In this document: positions 45,084 to 56,339 of the stretch, piece after piece
Layout: each line of letters starts with the position of its first letter
Position numbering within the stretch: position 1 is the stretch's first letter
NCBI GenBank assembly: GCA_022376515.1
Contig: WTXI01000002.1
Span: 372,001-436,000, forward strand
DNA: 64,000 nt
DNA from: Lactifluus volemus
Lineage: Eukaryota > Basidiomycota > Agaricomycetes > Russulales > Russulaceae
Direction: 5' to 3'
Notes under the pieces: generated by a model
What the model saw: only the letters and a program-made list of their open reading frames with translations
Told to the model about the DNA's origin: nothing
Databases searched by the model: none
Made by a program: the position numbers and the translations under genes

Positions 45084-47900
45084 TTAATCTATAATATCGC
45101 TCTCCGAACCACCCTCCTCTTGTACGTTCGTCCCCAGTCCATTACTAGCAACCCTCGGCGACGACATCTTGCGACTCTCAACAGGGATGACGCCGTTCTG
45201 CATTCCAAGACCGAGCATGTACATCCCCGATGTCGTCCGCGACCTCTGCCCGAGTCGAGCAGGGGAAGGCGATGACCGCGGCGCAAGATGATGGTGAGTA
45301 TGCAACTCTGGCATCGATATGCGTAGCTGCTGTTGCAACGCAGCGAGCAGCCCGCCGCTGGCGCCTCCTTCCGTGGGCACGCGACGTGGTCGGGGCGAGG
45401 TAACAACCGAGCCAAACGTAGGCGATGGACTCGAGGGACGCAAAGACCCAGCAGAGAACAAGCCCAAGCCCGGGAGCGATGTCCAAGAAGCATTCATAGC
45501 CGCTGGGGCCGCCGCCGCCGCCGCAGGCGTGGTAGGTCTGGAGGATGACGATAACAAAGAAGGGGAGGTCGTCGTCGTAGGCTCTGTTACCAAGGGCAGT
45601 GACGTAGACAGCTCATGCACGGCACGTTTAAGAGCAGCAATGTCATGCTCGAGGTCGTCCCGCTTGCGCGCAAACTGACTCTGCGCACGCGCGACGGACG
45701 CGTCGCTCCCGTTGACAAACGCTCGCAAGGCGTGCTCGACGTCCTCTGCTTCCTCTGCGCTCGAGATCGCACCGGGAACAGCGAGTAGCGTCGCGTACCC
45801 GCGCAGGATGCGCTCTTCGTCCGCAATGCGGATCTCCAGCTCGACACGTGCGTCCTCGTTAAAGTCGTCGAGGCGCGAGAGTATCGTTTGCAGCGCCGAG
45901 GTCGGTAGCGAGGACGATGGTGGAACATCCTGGAGCGTCTGGCCCAACTCGCGGAGAGCCAAGTGACAATCACGGAAGGCCCGTTGTAGTTCGTCGTACC
46001 GGTTTTTCGCCCTTCCAAGTTCGGTGAGGAGGGAAGTTGAGTTGTTTTGAAAGGAGAGGGTGCTACTTGAGGGTGTTGTGGTATCAGATTCGTCAGTAGC
46101 AGATGCTAATTTTGTATCCTGGAGGGACAAAGGAGGCGACGACGTGGAATGAGGTGTTAAGAATGCTGGAGAATCTATGGACCGAGATGGAGACTCTCGA
46201 TCTCTGGGTGAGGCCTCTACAACATCAACAGTCGCTCGAGGTGGAGACGAGCAAATCGGTGAAGTAGCAGCGTCCACCTTGATCACTTGCGAAATGTTTT
46301 CAGAGGGAGACCTGGGCGTATCAGGGAGTGGTTTCGAGGTGATATCACCCCCCTCCTCTTCGTGTATCCCCGCGCGGCCCACCAATCGCTCCAGTTGCAT
46401 CCTTCTCTCCGTTTCTACCTGTAATTCTTCTACGAGCGCGCCGACCGCGTTTTCGGCCACCACAATCCGCCCTACGCTCCCGATCCCGATGCCCGGTGCT
46501 CCATCCGGTAGAGGAACTGCGCCGTCAACGAGGGCGAGCAACTCACTCGCATCGTCGACGATAGAATTGAGCCGCTGTTCAATCGGTACGTCCTCCCTCG
46601 TCCGCGTCTCTTGGGTGCGGCGCACCCACCGCCGCAGCGCTTCCGCCAGCTGGTCTTCCCGCCCGACGACAGCCAGACGAAGTGCAATCTCACGCCGGCG
46701 GCCATAAGTCTCCCGCGCTAGCTGCTCTGTCGCTTCATCCAGCACATCGCGCAAGCGTACACACTGGCGTTGCTCAGTGGCAAGTGCGGCTTGCGCGGAC
46801 GCCAGTTGCACGCGCAGTGTGGACGTCGTTGCATCGTGGCGTGCTTTGAGAGACTCGAGGGCCTCTTGTAGCGTATCTGCTGTCGCTTGGGAGAACTTCC
46901 TAAAAATAAGGTGACATTTTATTAGAGTACCTAACGTAGGACAGTCCAAAAAGACGAACATGTAACGGGAGACCATTTTGGCGGCGGCGTTGTCATCGTG
47001 TTTGGCGCGTTCGAGATTCGTGAGTGTATCGGCTAGCTGCTCGCGCTCCTTTTCAGCAGCTTTCCGTTCCGCATCCAATTCGGCACGAGTTCCCTCGAGG
47101 TCGACTTCAAGTCTACCAATCTCATCCCTCAGCGCCTCATTCGCCTCCGCAAACTCTCCAGCGAGCGCACGCAACCCCGCCTTGTCTTCCCGCAAGACGA
47201 CCTCGAGTTCGTTCTTCCCGTTCCTGGCCTCGTCGCCGTTAGAAGAAACTCGCCGGGCTTCGGTAGATGGGGGTGACGACAAGCTCTGACGGCGCTGGTG
47301 CTCGAGCCTGCGCACCAGATCGGCGTATTCTCGAACCGCGCGATCCGTCATCTTGTTTTCCTCCTCTGCAGCGCGTAGCCTTAACATCAACGCGCGTTCG
47401 CGTGACAGAGCGTCCTCCTCGCGTGCGCGAGCGCTCGCGGCAAGAGAGAATGCGTTCTCCGCTGCATGGTGTGCACGGGCAGCGGCGCCTTGCATGGTCA
47501 TGAATTGCGATGTTTGTGTGCGTAGGGCGTCCTCTGCGAGAGTAAGTTTGTCGCTGGCGCGGCGCAGTGCTAGGGTGAGCTCGGGGAGCTGCAGCTCGGC
47601 AGGGTGTGGTGTGGTATCGGGGTATTCCCGCAGGACCGCGAGCTCTGCGTGTACAGCGGCATTCTCGTGTTCGAGAACTTGGGAACGTTCTATGGCCAGG
47701 GCGGCTTCCAGAGAGTGCCGCTGCAGTTTGAGCGCGGATGTGTGTGCTTCATGCTGGTGGGATAGAAAAAAAAAAGTTGAATTGACCACTGATTAAGAAC
47801 TGCAAAAGCATACCTGGAAGCGTGAAACGGCTGAACGCAAACTGGAAAGTTCGAGAGCCAATGGATGATCATCATCAATTTCAAGCTCGATGTCGTCCAT
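45084..47900 (-). CDS. Large coiled-coil protein, unknown function
   Basis: Start 47900 in exon 1 (MDDIELEIDDDHPLALELSSLRSAVSRFQ), joined across a GTATGC...CCACCAG intron to the main exon ending at 45084; about 910 residues. Residues 20-420 are continuous heptad-rich coiled coil (HSLEAALAIERSQVLEHENAAVHAELAVLREY; RRLEHQRRQ; LTNLERAKHDDNAAAKM), and a second coiled coil lies around 590-730. A low-complexity linker (SSPPRATVDVVEASPRDRESPSRS) separates them, and the C-terminus is Ser/Pro/Arg-rich. A 60-bp intron (46959-46900) interrupts the first coil without breaking the frame. Arrangement resembles tethering or cytoskeletal scaffold proteins, but no signature identifies it. The Ubp3-type gene follows on the same strand 166 bp downstream. 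Confidence 0.75.
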
Positions 47901-48012
47901 CTCCTCGAGTCATCGGTTGCTCAAAGTTGACTCGTACCCGACCGGCCACATCACGGCCCGTCACTCAGATTTAATCCTCTCTCCCACAACAACTTCTGCC
48001 CACATTTCATAA
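47901..48012. promoter_or_regulatory. Bidirectional promoter, coiled-coil gene / HEL2
   Basis: Only 112 bp between the divergent ATGs. Pyrimidine-rich before the Hel2 ATG; no TATA box seen. Confidence 0.5.
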
Positions 48013-50479
48013 ATGGCTGAGGCATCTATCCAATCTCAGGGTCAACCCCGACGAGGAACTGGTCCTCAACGCGGCCGCAGACGTCCTCGTGGTAAAGGCA
48101 ATAAAGGTATCGCAAAACCTGCGGATGTAGCGTCTAGTAGTACACCTGCGGTAAACGGGTCGAACAGGGACGCTGCACATTCCATCACTGCAGATATACC
48201 ATCTACGCAAACGGAGGGTCCAGAGGATACCAATCAAGAGCAGGATTTATGCTTGATCTGTGCCGAACCTGTCAAGTATTACGCGGTCTCAGATTGCAAT
48301 CACCGGACATGCCATGTCTGTGCGCTACGCTTGCGGGCTCTGTACAAAAAGTTGGACTGTACATTCTGCAAGGTGCGCCAGTGTCGTCCCTCGGCTTGGC
48401 ATAGTTGCCTTTAATCAACGAACGCAAGGAACCGCAACCGACAATCATCTTCACCGCATCCTCTGACGCTCCCTTTCCCGCTCTCACATTAGAAAGCATG
48501 TCTCTCAAGGATGAAAAGCTCATGATATTGTTTGAAACTCGGGAAATGATGCAGGACTCTTTAGTCCTGCTACGTTTCAATTGCCCTGACTCATCTTGTG
48601 ATTACATAGCCACGGGCTGGAACGACCTCAAGCTGCATACTCGTGGTGCCCATGCGAAATTCATGTGGTAGGGAGAAATCGGTCATCGATTGTCTGCCGC
48701 AATGTCTGACTATATGAAACAGCGACCTATGCATCCGCCACAAGAAGGTCTTTTCCTACGAACATGCATTGTATACACCCCCACAATACTTCACTCACCT
48801 TCCCTCTGTACAACGCCGACAACAAAAGAGCGTGCCCAAAGATCAGGTAGAAGGTGGTATCCATCCTCTCTGCGAGTTCTGCCATGAATGCCTTTTTGGC
48901 GATGACGAGCTATACGCTCACATGCGGCATACACACGAAGAATGTTTTATATGCAAGCGAAACGAAATCAGGGACAAATAGTAAGCCCATCTTTTGAACA
49001 CTCCCGATGTCATTAATCCAGTGGTCTTTCGAAGCTTTCAGAATTACACAGCGCTAGTCAGCCCTCTATATCTTCTACATGGAGCAGCCGGAAACTAATC
49101 ATCCTCAGGAACGACACTTTGAGCAAGCGCATCATCCATGTCCCAATCCTACCTGCCAAGCTAGCAAATTTGTGGTGTTTGGCTCTCAGATTGATCTTCA
49201 AGTTCATATGGTAGAAGAACATGGTGCCGAAATGTCCTCCCGCGATAGAAGGGACGCCCGCCGCGTTAATGCCGCGTTTGAATTTCCGGAAGTCTCGTCA
49301 AGTTCCAACAGGCGCCGTGGAGGAGGACCAGGCGGTGGTGGGGGAGATCCACCGCTACAACCCACCCCACGGTCAAACCTAGCTTCGGACAATCGTCGTA
49401 GTCGCTTTGGTGCACACCTGACGACAGAGGGAGATACACCCGGGCCCAGCGGACGTGAGACGCCTTCTCCACCACCACCGTCTATGGACCCCGTCACGGC
49501 CGAGTACTGACTTTATTCCAATCCATGAAGGACGTGCCGCTGACTCGTGACCCCTTCTCCACAGACGATACGCGGCGATATTCGCGCGCCTCCGTGCCCT
49601 CACCCCTCACCCGACCAACGCCGTTGCAGGAACAAAACTCGCCCTGCGCGATTACGTAGCTTCCCAATCCAGTGCGCGCGACCTCATCTCGACTCTCTGG
49701 AACATCCTCGACCGCGACCTCGACGCAACGGCGTCGATCGTCAACCTCATCGTCGACTTTCTCGAAGAAGAAGAGAAAAAGACAGATCTTCTCGGCGCGT
49801 GGAACGCGTTCAAGATCGAGCGCCGTCGCGAGCTTCCGGATTTCATCCCCACAAGCATTGGTACGGACTTTGCGGGTATCGCCGACGGACGCACGCTCAA
49901 CGCAGCGACGGCCCGACGTGCGGCACCCGGGAATGCGCAAAGAGCCGTATGGGATCGAGTCGCGCAGGCGGCCGAACGCGGGGCGAGTTTTCCGCCCTCA
50001 GAACTCCTCCTCCTCAACAGTCTCAGCAGTCACAATCACAAGCTACAGGATCCACGCCAAACTTCCGTAAAAAGTCCGGGCGGAACACGACGTGGACTGC
50101 TTCCACCGTCGGCGTCGGTGCTAATGGTGGTGGAAGCAGCGCTGCAGACGCCGGTGGCGGCAACAATGTGTCTGCATCTCAGCTCCCAAGACCGCCAGCA
50201 GCGCCGCCACCTCCAGCGCCCGCACTCACAAATGCGGCGTTTCCAACATTGCCGAGCTCCGCGTCGCCTAGGGCGCGGCCGATCATCTCCGCACGCACGA
50301 GCCAGTTGCATCATATAATGGGCAGTGAACCACCGACGACGTCTGCGTGGGCTCCCGGACGCGCGTCGCAGGACGACGAGGGAGAACCGTCTGAGGTTAT
50401 GGTGGGAGGGAAGAAAAAGGGCAAGGCGAAGCAAAAGAAGCAGACGCTGTTTACGCTGTCGACGGCAAGGCAAGGGTAA
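48013..50479 (+). CDS. HEL2: E3 ubiquitin ligase Hel2/ZNF598, ribosome quality control
   Basis: Exons 48013-48372, 48429-48667, 48723-48980, 49035-49056, 49109-49503, 49565 onward. A basic N-terminus (PRRGTGPQRGRRRPRGKGNKG) precedes a RING finger at residues 80-120: CLICAEP, CNHRTCHVCALRLRALYKKLDCTFCK. Then come the C2H2-type fingers: CPDSSCDYIATGWNDLKLHTRGAH, CEFCHECLFGDDELYAHMRHTHEECFIC, RDKYFQNYTALERHFEQAHHPC and CQASKFVVFGSQIDLQVHMVEEH. This order is diagnostic for Hel2/ZNF598, which ubiquitinates collided ribosomes (uS10/uS3). The YFQNYTAL piece comes from a 22-nt microexon. The C-terminus (AFPTLP; GGKKKGKAKQKKQTLFTL) matches the family, but the frame that contains it differs from that of exon 6 (VWDRVAQAAERG), so one further intron (perhaps within 49988-50050) or a frameshift must exist. 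Confidence 0.88.
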
Positions 50480-50589
50480 GGTTAGACAGTAAACACATGC
50501 ATATTGCACATGTTGTTGGTATCTTTCTTGGTTCTTGGGAAGATATATAGAGACACTCTGTCAAGACTGGATTATGACTCGATCGGTTA

Positions 50590-52014
50590 TCAGAGCTGGG
50601 ACCTCGGTGGAGTTGAGTCCATTTGAACGACGATCTTGCCAAAGTGGTCTCCACGGGCCACAAGCTCAAACCCTTCTTCAGCATTTTCGAGTCCATCAAG
50701 CACACGAGATACGATTGGCGTGATCTGGTGCCGCACGATAAAGTCAGTGGCAGCTTGTAGGTCGGCCTTGGAGCCCATCGTTGAGCCTGGCTCATTCGAA
50801 TAAGCCGGCAAAAAAAAAAAGGGAGGGGAAAACTCAACCTATGAGTTGTTGATTTCGCAATACCTCGCGCATCGTGAAAGGTGCCTGTGACGTGACAGTC
50901 ATTCCGTAGAGCACGATGCGTCCACCGGGTCGAAGGACTCGACCGACTTGCTGAGCAATAGGTCCTCCTGCCGAATCGATGACCGAGTCGAGTAACGTGC
51001 TTCCAAGGACATTTTCGAGCACTTTCGACCAGTCCTCTGTGTGTGTTGTCAAGGCGCACGAGTCAGTATCGGACACACAGACACACAAAAGTGGACGACT
51101 GAACTGCGCGTGTAATTCACGCCTCCCGTAGCACCTATGGCGATCGCACGCGCGAGCTTGTCATCCGAGCTACTCGTCACGTATACCCGAGCGCCGAGCG
51201 CGAGGCACAGTTGCAACGCGACAAGTGCGACGCCACCGCCAATACCTGTGATCAGGACTGTGTGGCCGTGCGAGACTTGCGCATTAACGACGACGGCTCT
51301 ACAGAGATTTGTGGTTCACGTGGGAATGTAAGTTAACGCGAGTGCGCGCACCTCCAGGCGGTGACACCGCCGACGGGCCAAGCTGCGGCATGGACGTCAT
51401 CGAGGTGCGCGGGCGTTTGTATGACTTGATCACGCGCGACGATAACGTAGGTGGAGAAGGTACCAATGGGCGGGTTGTTTCCCCCGCCCAGAAGGCCAAG
51501 TCTGGTGAAAGTCGGGGGAGTAAGGATAAACAGAGAGAGACGGTTAGCCTGAGACGATGGGCTTACGACGACTCTGGACCGATTGGATCACTGTCCCATC
51601 CGCGTGTTGGGACAAGAAAGACACGTCTATTCAAGAGTTCATCTCGGTTATCATATGCGGCAACGATGGTTCCTAGAAATTTATATCTGAGTCTGATGAC
51701 GCCGCGGACTCGGACACTCACCGGCACCATCTGCACCTAATGTACTGCCGAGTACGATTCCAGGGTACTGACCCTTTCGAATCCAGAGCTAAATAGGCTC
51801 GATGAATCATCATCTGACCTTCTTTTAACCCGCTTCCGAGGCCCACCTCTCTGTGATTGAAACCTGCCGCGGAGATCCTGACGAGGACTTCCCCGCATCT
51901 GAGTGTAGGAATAGACCTTTCTACAATACGTACATCATGATAGACAGGATTATGAGTATCAGTTTGTGTCTGTAAAGTGAGTGCCTTAAATGAGGTGGGA
52001 TATCCGTTGAGCAT
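50590..52014 (-). CDS. MDR-superfamily oxidoreductase (quinone reductase/alcohol dehydrogenase-like)
   Basis: Start 52014 (MLNGYPTSFKALTLQ), stop 50590, about six exons. The GroES-like N-terminal domain reads LRCGEVLVRISAAGFNHRELWIRKGQYPGIVLGSTLGADGAG across one splice. The middle reads FSTYVIVARDQVIQTPAHLDDVHAAAWPVGGVTAW. The Rossmann domain has HGHTVLITGIGGGVALVALQLCLALGARVYVTSSSDDKLARAIAIGATGG, then DSVIDSAGGPIAQQVGRVLRPGGRIVLYGMT. The Cys ligands of the catalytic and structural zinc sites are not seen, so it groups with the zinc-independent quinone-reductase-like members that use NADPH. Substrate unknown. Converges on HEL2 with 110 bp between stops. Confidence 0.85.
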
Positions 52015-52499
52015 CTGTTTCGCTATCAGTGTGATGATGATGATCAACTTCGATAGCTTATATAACGGGACGTCTGGTTGGCAACGTTGGACCATGACCA
52101 ACTTCAATTTGATCCGCTATGGTCGGTGCTATAAGAATTGGTAGAAATTATGCACCACAGCGACAACTCATTGGAACAGTCTACTCAATTACTCTTTCTT
52201 CATTTAACAACTTCAAAACCTCTTAGGCGTACCCCGGTCCATGCGGAGTTCTCCACGTTCCCATCCCCCGGTATTTTGTCGTAGCCTTTAGCCGTCGGGA
52301 AACCAGTCGGCTTCCGATGATCTTCTTGTCACGGAACCGCCTCTCTACCTCCACCAAGCCCAAAGTGAAGTGGCATAATAAACCATGGGAGTGTCTCCGC
52401 GCCACAGACACACTCACTTGCTTTGTTCCTTGTTTATTTATACGCAACACGCCCCCTTCCCCCCATTCACACCCCTTTCTTCCGTGTCCATTTACTGCC
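52015..52499. promoter_or_regulatory. Divergent spacer, MDR oxidoreductase / kinase-like 1
   Basis: 485 bp. Pyrimidine-rich up to the kinase-like ATG (CCCCCTTCCCCCC region near 52450-52475). No defined motif recognised. Confidence 0.35.
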
Positions 52500-53320
52500 A
52501 TGACCATCTCTTATTCACCTTACAACAACTCTCTCACTGTCAGGTACAGTCAAATGGTCGAGTTCAAACTTTTTCCTTGGTTCAATGAGAACTTCTCTGC
52601 ATCCGCCCGTCTCGATTATCCTTTGTTCGGCATCAGCCAATCAATGCAAATGATTTTCCCTGCTTATGTCCCCAGAGACAACGACTCTGTAAAAGTATTC
52701 GCCGCAACGCTAGACTTTTCTCGGCCAGTCGACGATGTCCCGGCGAGCGTGTGTATAAAACTTGCGCGCGGCGTGGATGAGGTGGTCCGTCTTACCCACG
52801 AGGCTTCCGTTTATCGAAATGAGCTTGCCAAGCTCTGGGGAATCGCAGTTCCCAAGATGTATGGGTTTTTCATCGGACATCATGAGGACGACCCCGTGGC
52901 ATGCCTCTTGCTCGAACTCTGCCTCGGTCCCAGTGTCCCGCCCTGCAATTCGGACGAGTTTATGTGCGTCGTTTTATTTTATTTTATTCCTTTTTTTTTC
53001 GGCCCATGGGACTAACTGCTTTACTGGTTGCCAGTCGCCTGGCAATGCAGAACGTGCGCAAGATACACACACTCGGTATTACACAAGATTTACCACTCGA
53101 GTTGCACCATTTCGTCATGAAGGACAATAAAGTCCTGCTTGTCGACTTTTCACGTGCGGTGGATCACAGGTGCAATAATGCGATGCCCGTTTATAGCAAT
53201 CAACGTTTCTGTCTCAATCGGGTGGACGTCCACAAATATGGCGATGGACATGACTGTAGTGAGCTGATAGCTCTCGGTAAAGAATCTATGCACGCCGCAT
53301 CATCTGTACCATCTTCGTGA
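52500..53320 (+). CDS. Short kinase-fold protein 1, probably catalytically impaired
   Basis: Exons 52500-52963 and 53035-53320; 249 aa. Reads VCIKLARGVDEVVRLTHEASVYRNELAKLWGIAVPKMYGFFIG, matching the beta3-Lys / alphaC-Glu / beta4 pattern of a kinase N-lobe, then ACLLLELC (hinge), and in the C-lobe IHTLGITQDLPLELHHFVMKDNKVLLVDFSRA. The last piece replaces the usual HRD...N...DFG with H-L-G...H-F-V...DFS. Intron position and this layout are shared with the gene at 62099-62999. Basidiomycetes carry many such small proteins related to fungal-type kinases (FunK1-like or APH-like); function unknown. The protein lacks room for a full C-lobe. Confidence 0.7.
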
Positions 53321-54439
53321 ACACAGTATACAATAGCCACCATAATAGTAAGTCAACTAACCATTCGTCTTGTACTCCCACATCGCCATCGATCTTACGT
53401 AATTTCCATGCTATCCACGTCTATGATAACAACTAGTAATAATGTTAGGGTATCGTCGGTCATCATATACGTTCTTGGTTCTTGTCGTAGTTATACGTGG
53501 GTTAATGTCATTGGACCGTGGAAATTTGAACACTCCGCGGGAAGATGGACCAACCACTCTATCTAGTAGTAGGATAGGTCTGAGACATGCACAGATGAAC
53601 GAGTTACGTTCCCCGCACGAAGCACGTTTCCGAATTGCCTTGACCAATTCGTTGGGCACGAACCTGCAACGTCTCAATCTGAGCTTGGAGCGCACATGCT
53701 TACTTGCCCCCTCCCCCATAGGCCATGCCATTATGGCGAGTCCCTAAGATAGTAGGGACTTGTGCAGTTCTGAAAACATTAGCTGCAGCATTACCCAACA
53801 TCCAAAGGTTTCATGTATGAGTACTGGGCTTCTGATATACTCTTCCACTTACCGAGGTGTCGTTTTCCCGTACATATTCACAACGGATGGAGCAGATAGG
53901 TGTTGTTTTTGGGCGTGCAGGACTAGGTATGTCTAGTAACGAGTTCTGGACTAGGGCACCGCTCTGCGATGATCCCCAGTACTAGTACTCCCTGTGAATG
54001 AGGCATCTCCATCGCCAAAGTAAAGGAAGCTCTGTCAATGAGGGCTTTGGACGAAATGTGAGAGAAGAGAATTGCCGAGCAAGTTGATTGTCCTTCCAAC
54101 GCAAAGTCCCAGAAGACAACTCGCAAGACAGGGTGCTCACTCTTCGGGCATATGAAGACCCTCCTTCCACGCCTCAGGATACGCTACACGATAATACGAG
54201 TTGCCCTTCGCCTTGCCTCGGATACGGAAGGCAGGCTGATCCGGAAGACTTGCTACTGGCCTAGTAGTAGTTCTCTCCTTGTGGTCTGAGAAGTGATAAA
54301 ATAATTTGCGAGAGTGTCCATTCAGTCATGTCCGGTGTCAGAATCGGTCATATGGCCCAGGTGGCTTGAACTGATTCTTGTGTTATGTCATGCGATGCAG
54401 GAGAGAGAAAATGGACACATGCCTTGGGAAGTATTTGCC
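53321..54439. other. Intergenic, kinase-like 1 to right inverted-repeat arm
   Basis: 1.1 kb without recognisable exons. A 101-codon plus frame at 53442-53747 and its antisense partner show no motif. Nothing called. Confidence 0.4.
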
Positions 54440-54469
54440 TTCGCCCTGAGAAGAGGCCTCAACCTGCTG

Positions 54470-54879
54470 TCGTAACTCGATCCTAATGACTTCTGCTCCA
54501 GGGAAGTCACAGTTGAGTGTGCTGAACTTGGCTCACAATATAGATTACTCACGGACGCGCATTACCTACATGAAAAGTTTTCGGTCCTCAAAACGCCGCG
54601 GTAGGCACGCCAACTGCTCTCCTTAAGATGCTCGTAGGGGATAAGCAAGTCGGCAACATGCGGCGGCCTACATCTCCATGTCCGACGACTCCCACGCCCA
54701 CGATGTCATCGCCGCTACCGCTACCTCCCAGCCACGTCCCACTAGGTTCGCCCCGTGCTGCCGTGCCACCACCACCAGCAAAGCGGCCCGAGCTCTTCCC
54801 GAACGAACGTCTAAAGGGCATACTATCACGATCCACCACCACGCAGCAACCACTACTCCCGAGAGTGGGAGTGTACTGA
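54470..54879 (+). pseudogene. Proline-rich hypothetical protein fragment, right arm, frameshifted
   Basis: EVTVECAELGSQYRLLTDAHYLHEKFSVLKTP then a 5-nt difference from the left-arm copy (near 54595) shifts the frame; the downstream part resumes as MLVGDKQVGNM...LPLPPSHVPLGSPRAAVPPPPAKRPELF...GVY ending at 54879. Confidence 0.5.
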
Positions 54880-55439
54880 CGACATTGCACTTCGTATCGT
54901 ATAGACGGACTATCACCATCTGGGCATGCGCTTTGCTGTAGTTTGGCGCCGTTCTACCATTATTTCGATGGTGACAGTGCCGTGAAACTGGTGGTATTTC
55001 AAATTATTTCCGGATGGCGGCGCCTCAAAATAAAGTGTCCCCAAGTCGGAATCGGACTCGGAGCACTTTTCCATGTGCCTTTCATTGGACTGCCCTGTCT
55101 GCCCTGTCTTCGTTCGATCCTGGGTGAATTGCTGACCCAACACAACACCAGTCTGACTGTTTCGTGATGCGGTACGCTGCTACTTTTGGGTCATTGTCAC
55201 CCTGTTGGCTGCGCCTACACCTGTGGAAAAGGAACGTAAAGGGTCTATGACATGAAGGACAACTCGGACGTATTGATCAGCGTAACTTGCACGCAATACC
55301 ATATCACTTGGGTTGAATTACTGCGTTTCAAAGTGTGCTAACGAAATTTCTGAGATAGGGGGACAGAACACGAGAGTTGTACAGTACAAGTACTCATAAC
55401 TTGGTTACCTTAGCACCATTCCATCAGCAGCTTTGCATC

Positions 55440-55760
55440 CTCGCTTTTATCTCCCACATTACTTGTAACAGAGTCTCGTTGGATTTGTACCGCGTATGCA
55501 CGTTAGCGTAGACATGAGTCCATCGCTAGGCTTGGTCCTCCTGGGGTGTAATGTCGGCATTGGCGGCGGTGTACCAGACATGTAATACAATGGGGTGTAC
55601 TGCTCATTGTCGTACGCGTTCACGTCTGCTGCGTTCTCAAGAAGGAACTCCGCGGCCTTGAGGCGTCTATGTGATGAAACGATGTGCAATGCCGTCATTC
55701 CATTATTATCCCGGGCCCGAGCATCGACTTTGGCGTGGTGCTTGAGTAAAAAAATGTACC
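55440..55760 (-). pseudogene. Ankyrin-repeat gene relic, right arm
   Basis: Better preserved than the left copy: FLLKHHAKVDARARDNNGMTALHIVSSHRRLKAAEFLLENAADVNAYDNEQYTPLYYMSG is one and a half clean ankyrin repeats. Beyond that the frame degrades, with the trace VGDKSE...KLLMEWC at 55420-55450. No start or promoter can be assigned. Confidence 0.65.
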
Positions 55761-56339
55761 CACGCAGAATAAGCCAACCAATGCGGTGACAGTGCCAGCA
55801 AGAAGGGCAGTTTCGAGCGCTTGATCCGGTGCGCTAAGTGTATGCGCGACGAACAAGTAAGCCGTCAGAGTAAATGGCAACGTCAAGCTAAGGGGTGCAA
55901 TCTTCAATGTAGAGTCAATGAGGCTACACACGAAACGGTCAGTGATATACAACAGGAATGTTCTCGCCCGACGCGCGCTAACCCAGAAACCCTCGCGGCC
56001 TCGCCTGTGAGCCCTACATACACGAGCACGAATATGCTCAAACTTCCCGCTGTATCCTCGAGATAGCCGCCGCATATAGTAACGGACCTGTGTATATGCG
56101 CAGAGAAATGGGAAGATATACGGTACGTGCCGGAGGAAGTTGGTGAATAGGAGAAGCATGCGCATCATTGAAAGGAGCAGACCCGCAAGCGCGAAGCTGC
56201 TAAGAGATGGTTGGTGAGGCGCGATAAAGCGCTGTGTGAATGCGGTGAGTGTCCTTGGAGGACTGGGCATATCGGTACGAGTGTTGGCCATGGTTATAAG
56301 GTGTATTTCCGCTACTCCGGAGATGGGGATCACCACCAT
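55695..56339 (-). CDS. Hydrophobic hypothetical protein, best-preserved copy of a three-copy family
   Basis: Longest uninterrupted frame of the family, 214 codons. Contains hydrophobic runs SLSSFALAGLLLSMMRMLLLFTNFL, SLTLPFTLTAYLFVAHTL and ALLAGTVTALVGLFCVGTFF separated by an arginine-rich stretch (RRLSRGYSGKFEHIRARVCRAHRRGREG). An alternative spliced reading of the same region also gives hydrophobic sequence (GSLSIFVLVYVGLTGEAARV), so the real frame is uncertain. The frame runs directly into the ankyrin sequence region, suggesting the original protein may have been membrane spans followed by ankyrin repeats. Not recognised. Confidence 0.4.
   Translation of the reverse strand: MVVIPISGVAEIHLITMANTRTDMPSPPRTLTAFTQRFIAPHQPSLSSFALAGLLLSMMRMLLLFTNFLRHVPYIFPFLCAYTQVRYYMRRLSRGYSGKFEHIRARVCRAHRRGREGFWVSARRARTFLLYITDRFVCSLIDSTLKIAPLSLTLPFTLTAYLFVAHTLSAPDQALETALLAGTVTALVGLFCVGTFFYSSTTPKSMLGPGIIME

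Noticed and set aside
45319..47796. Long frames antisense to the coiled-coil gene
   Set aside because: GC-rich coding sequence leaves antisense frames open; Ser/Ala/Arg composition mirrors the real gene's codons.
49079..49510. Start of a new gene at MEQPETNHPQ
   Set aside because: The first ten codons are intronic; the rest is Hel2 exon 5.
49547..50479. 310-codon frame read as a separate gene
   Set aside because: Its second half is the conserved Hel2 C-terminus and its first half overlaps Hel2 exon 6 in another frame, so it is part of HEL2.
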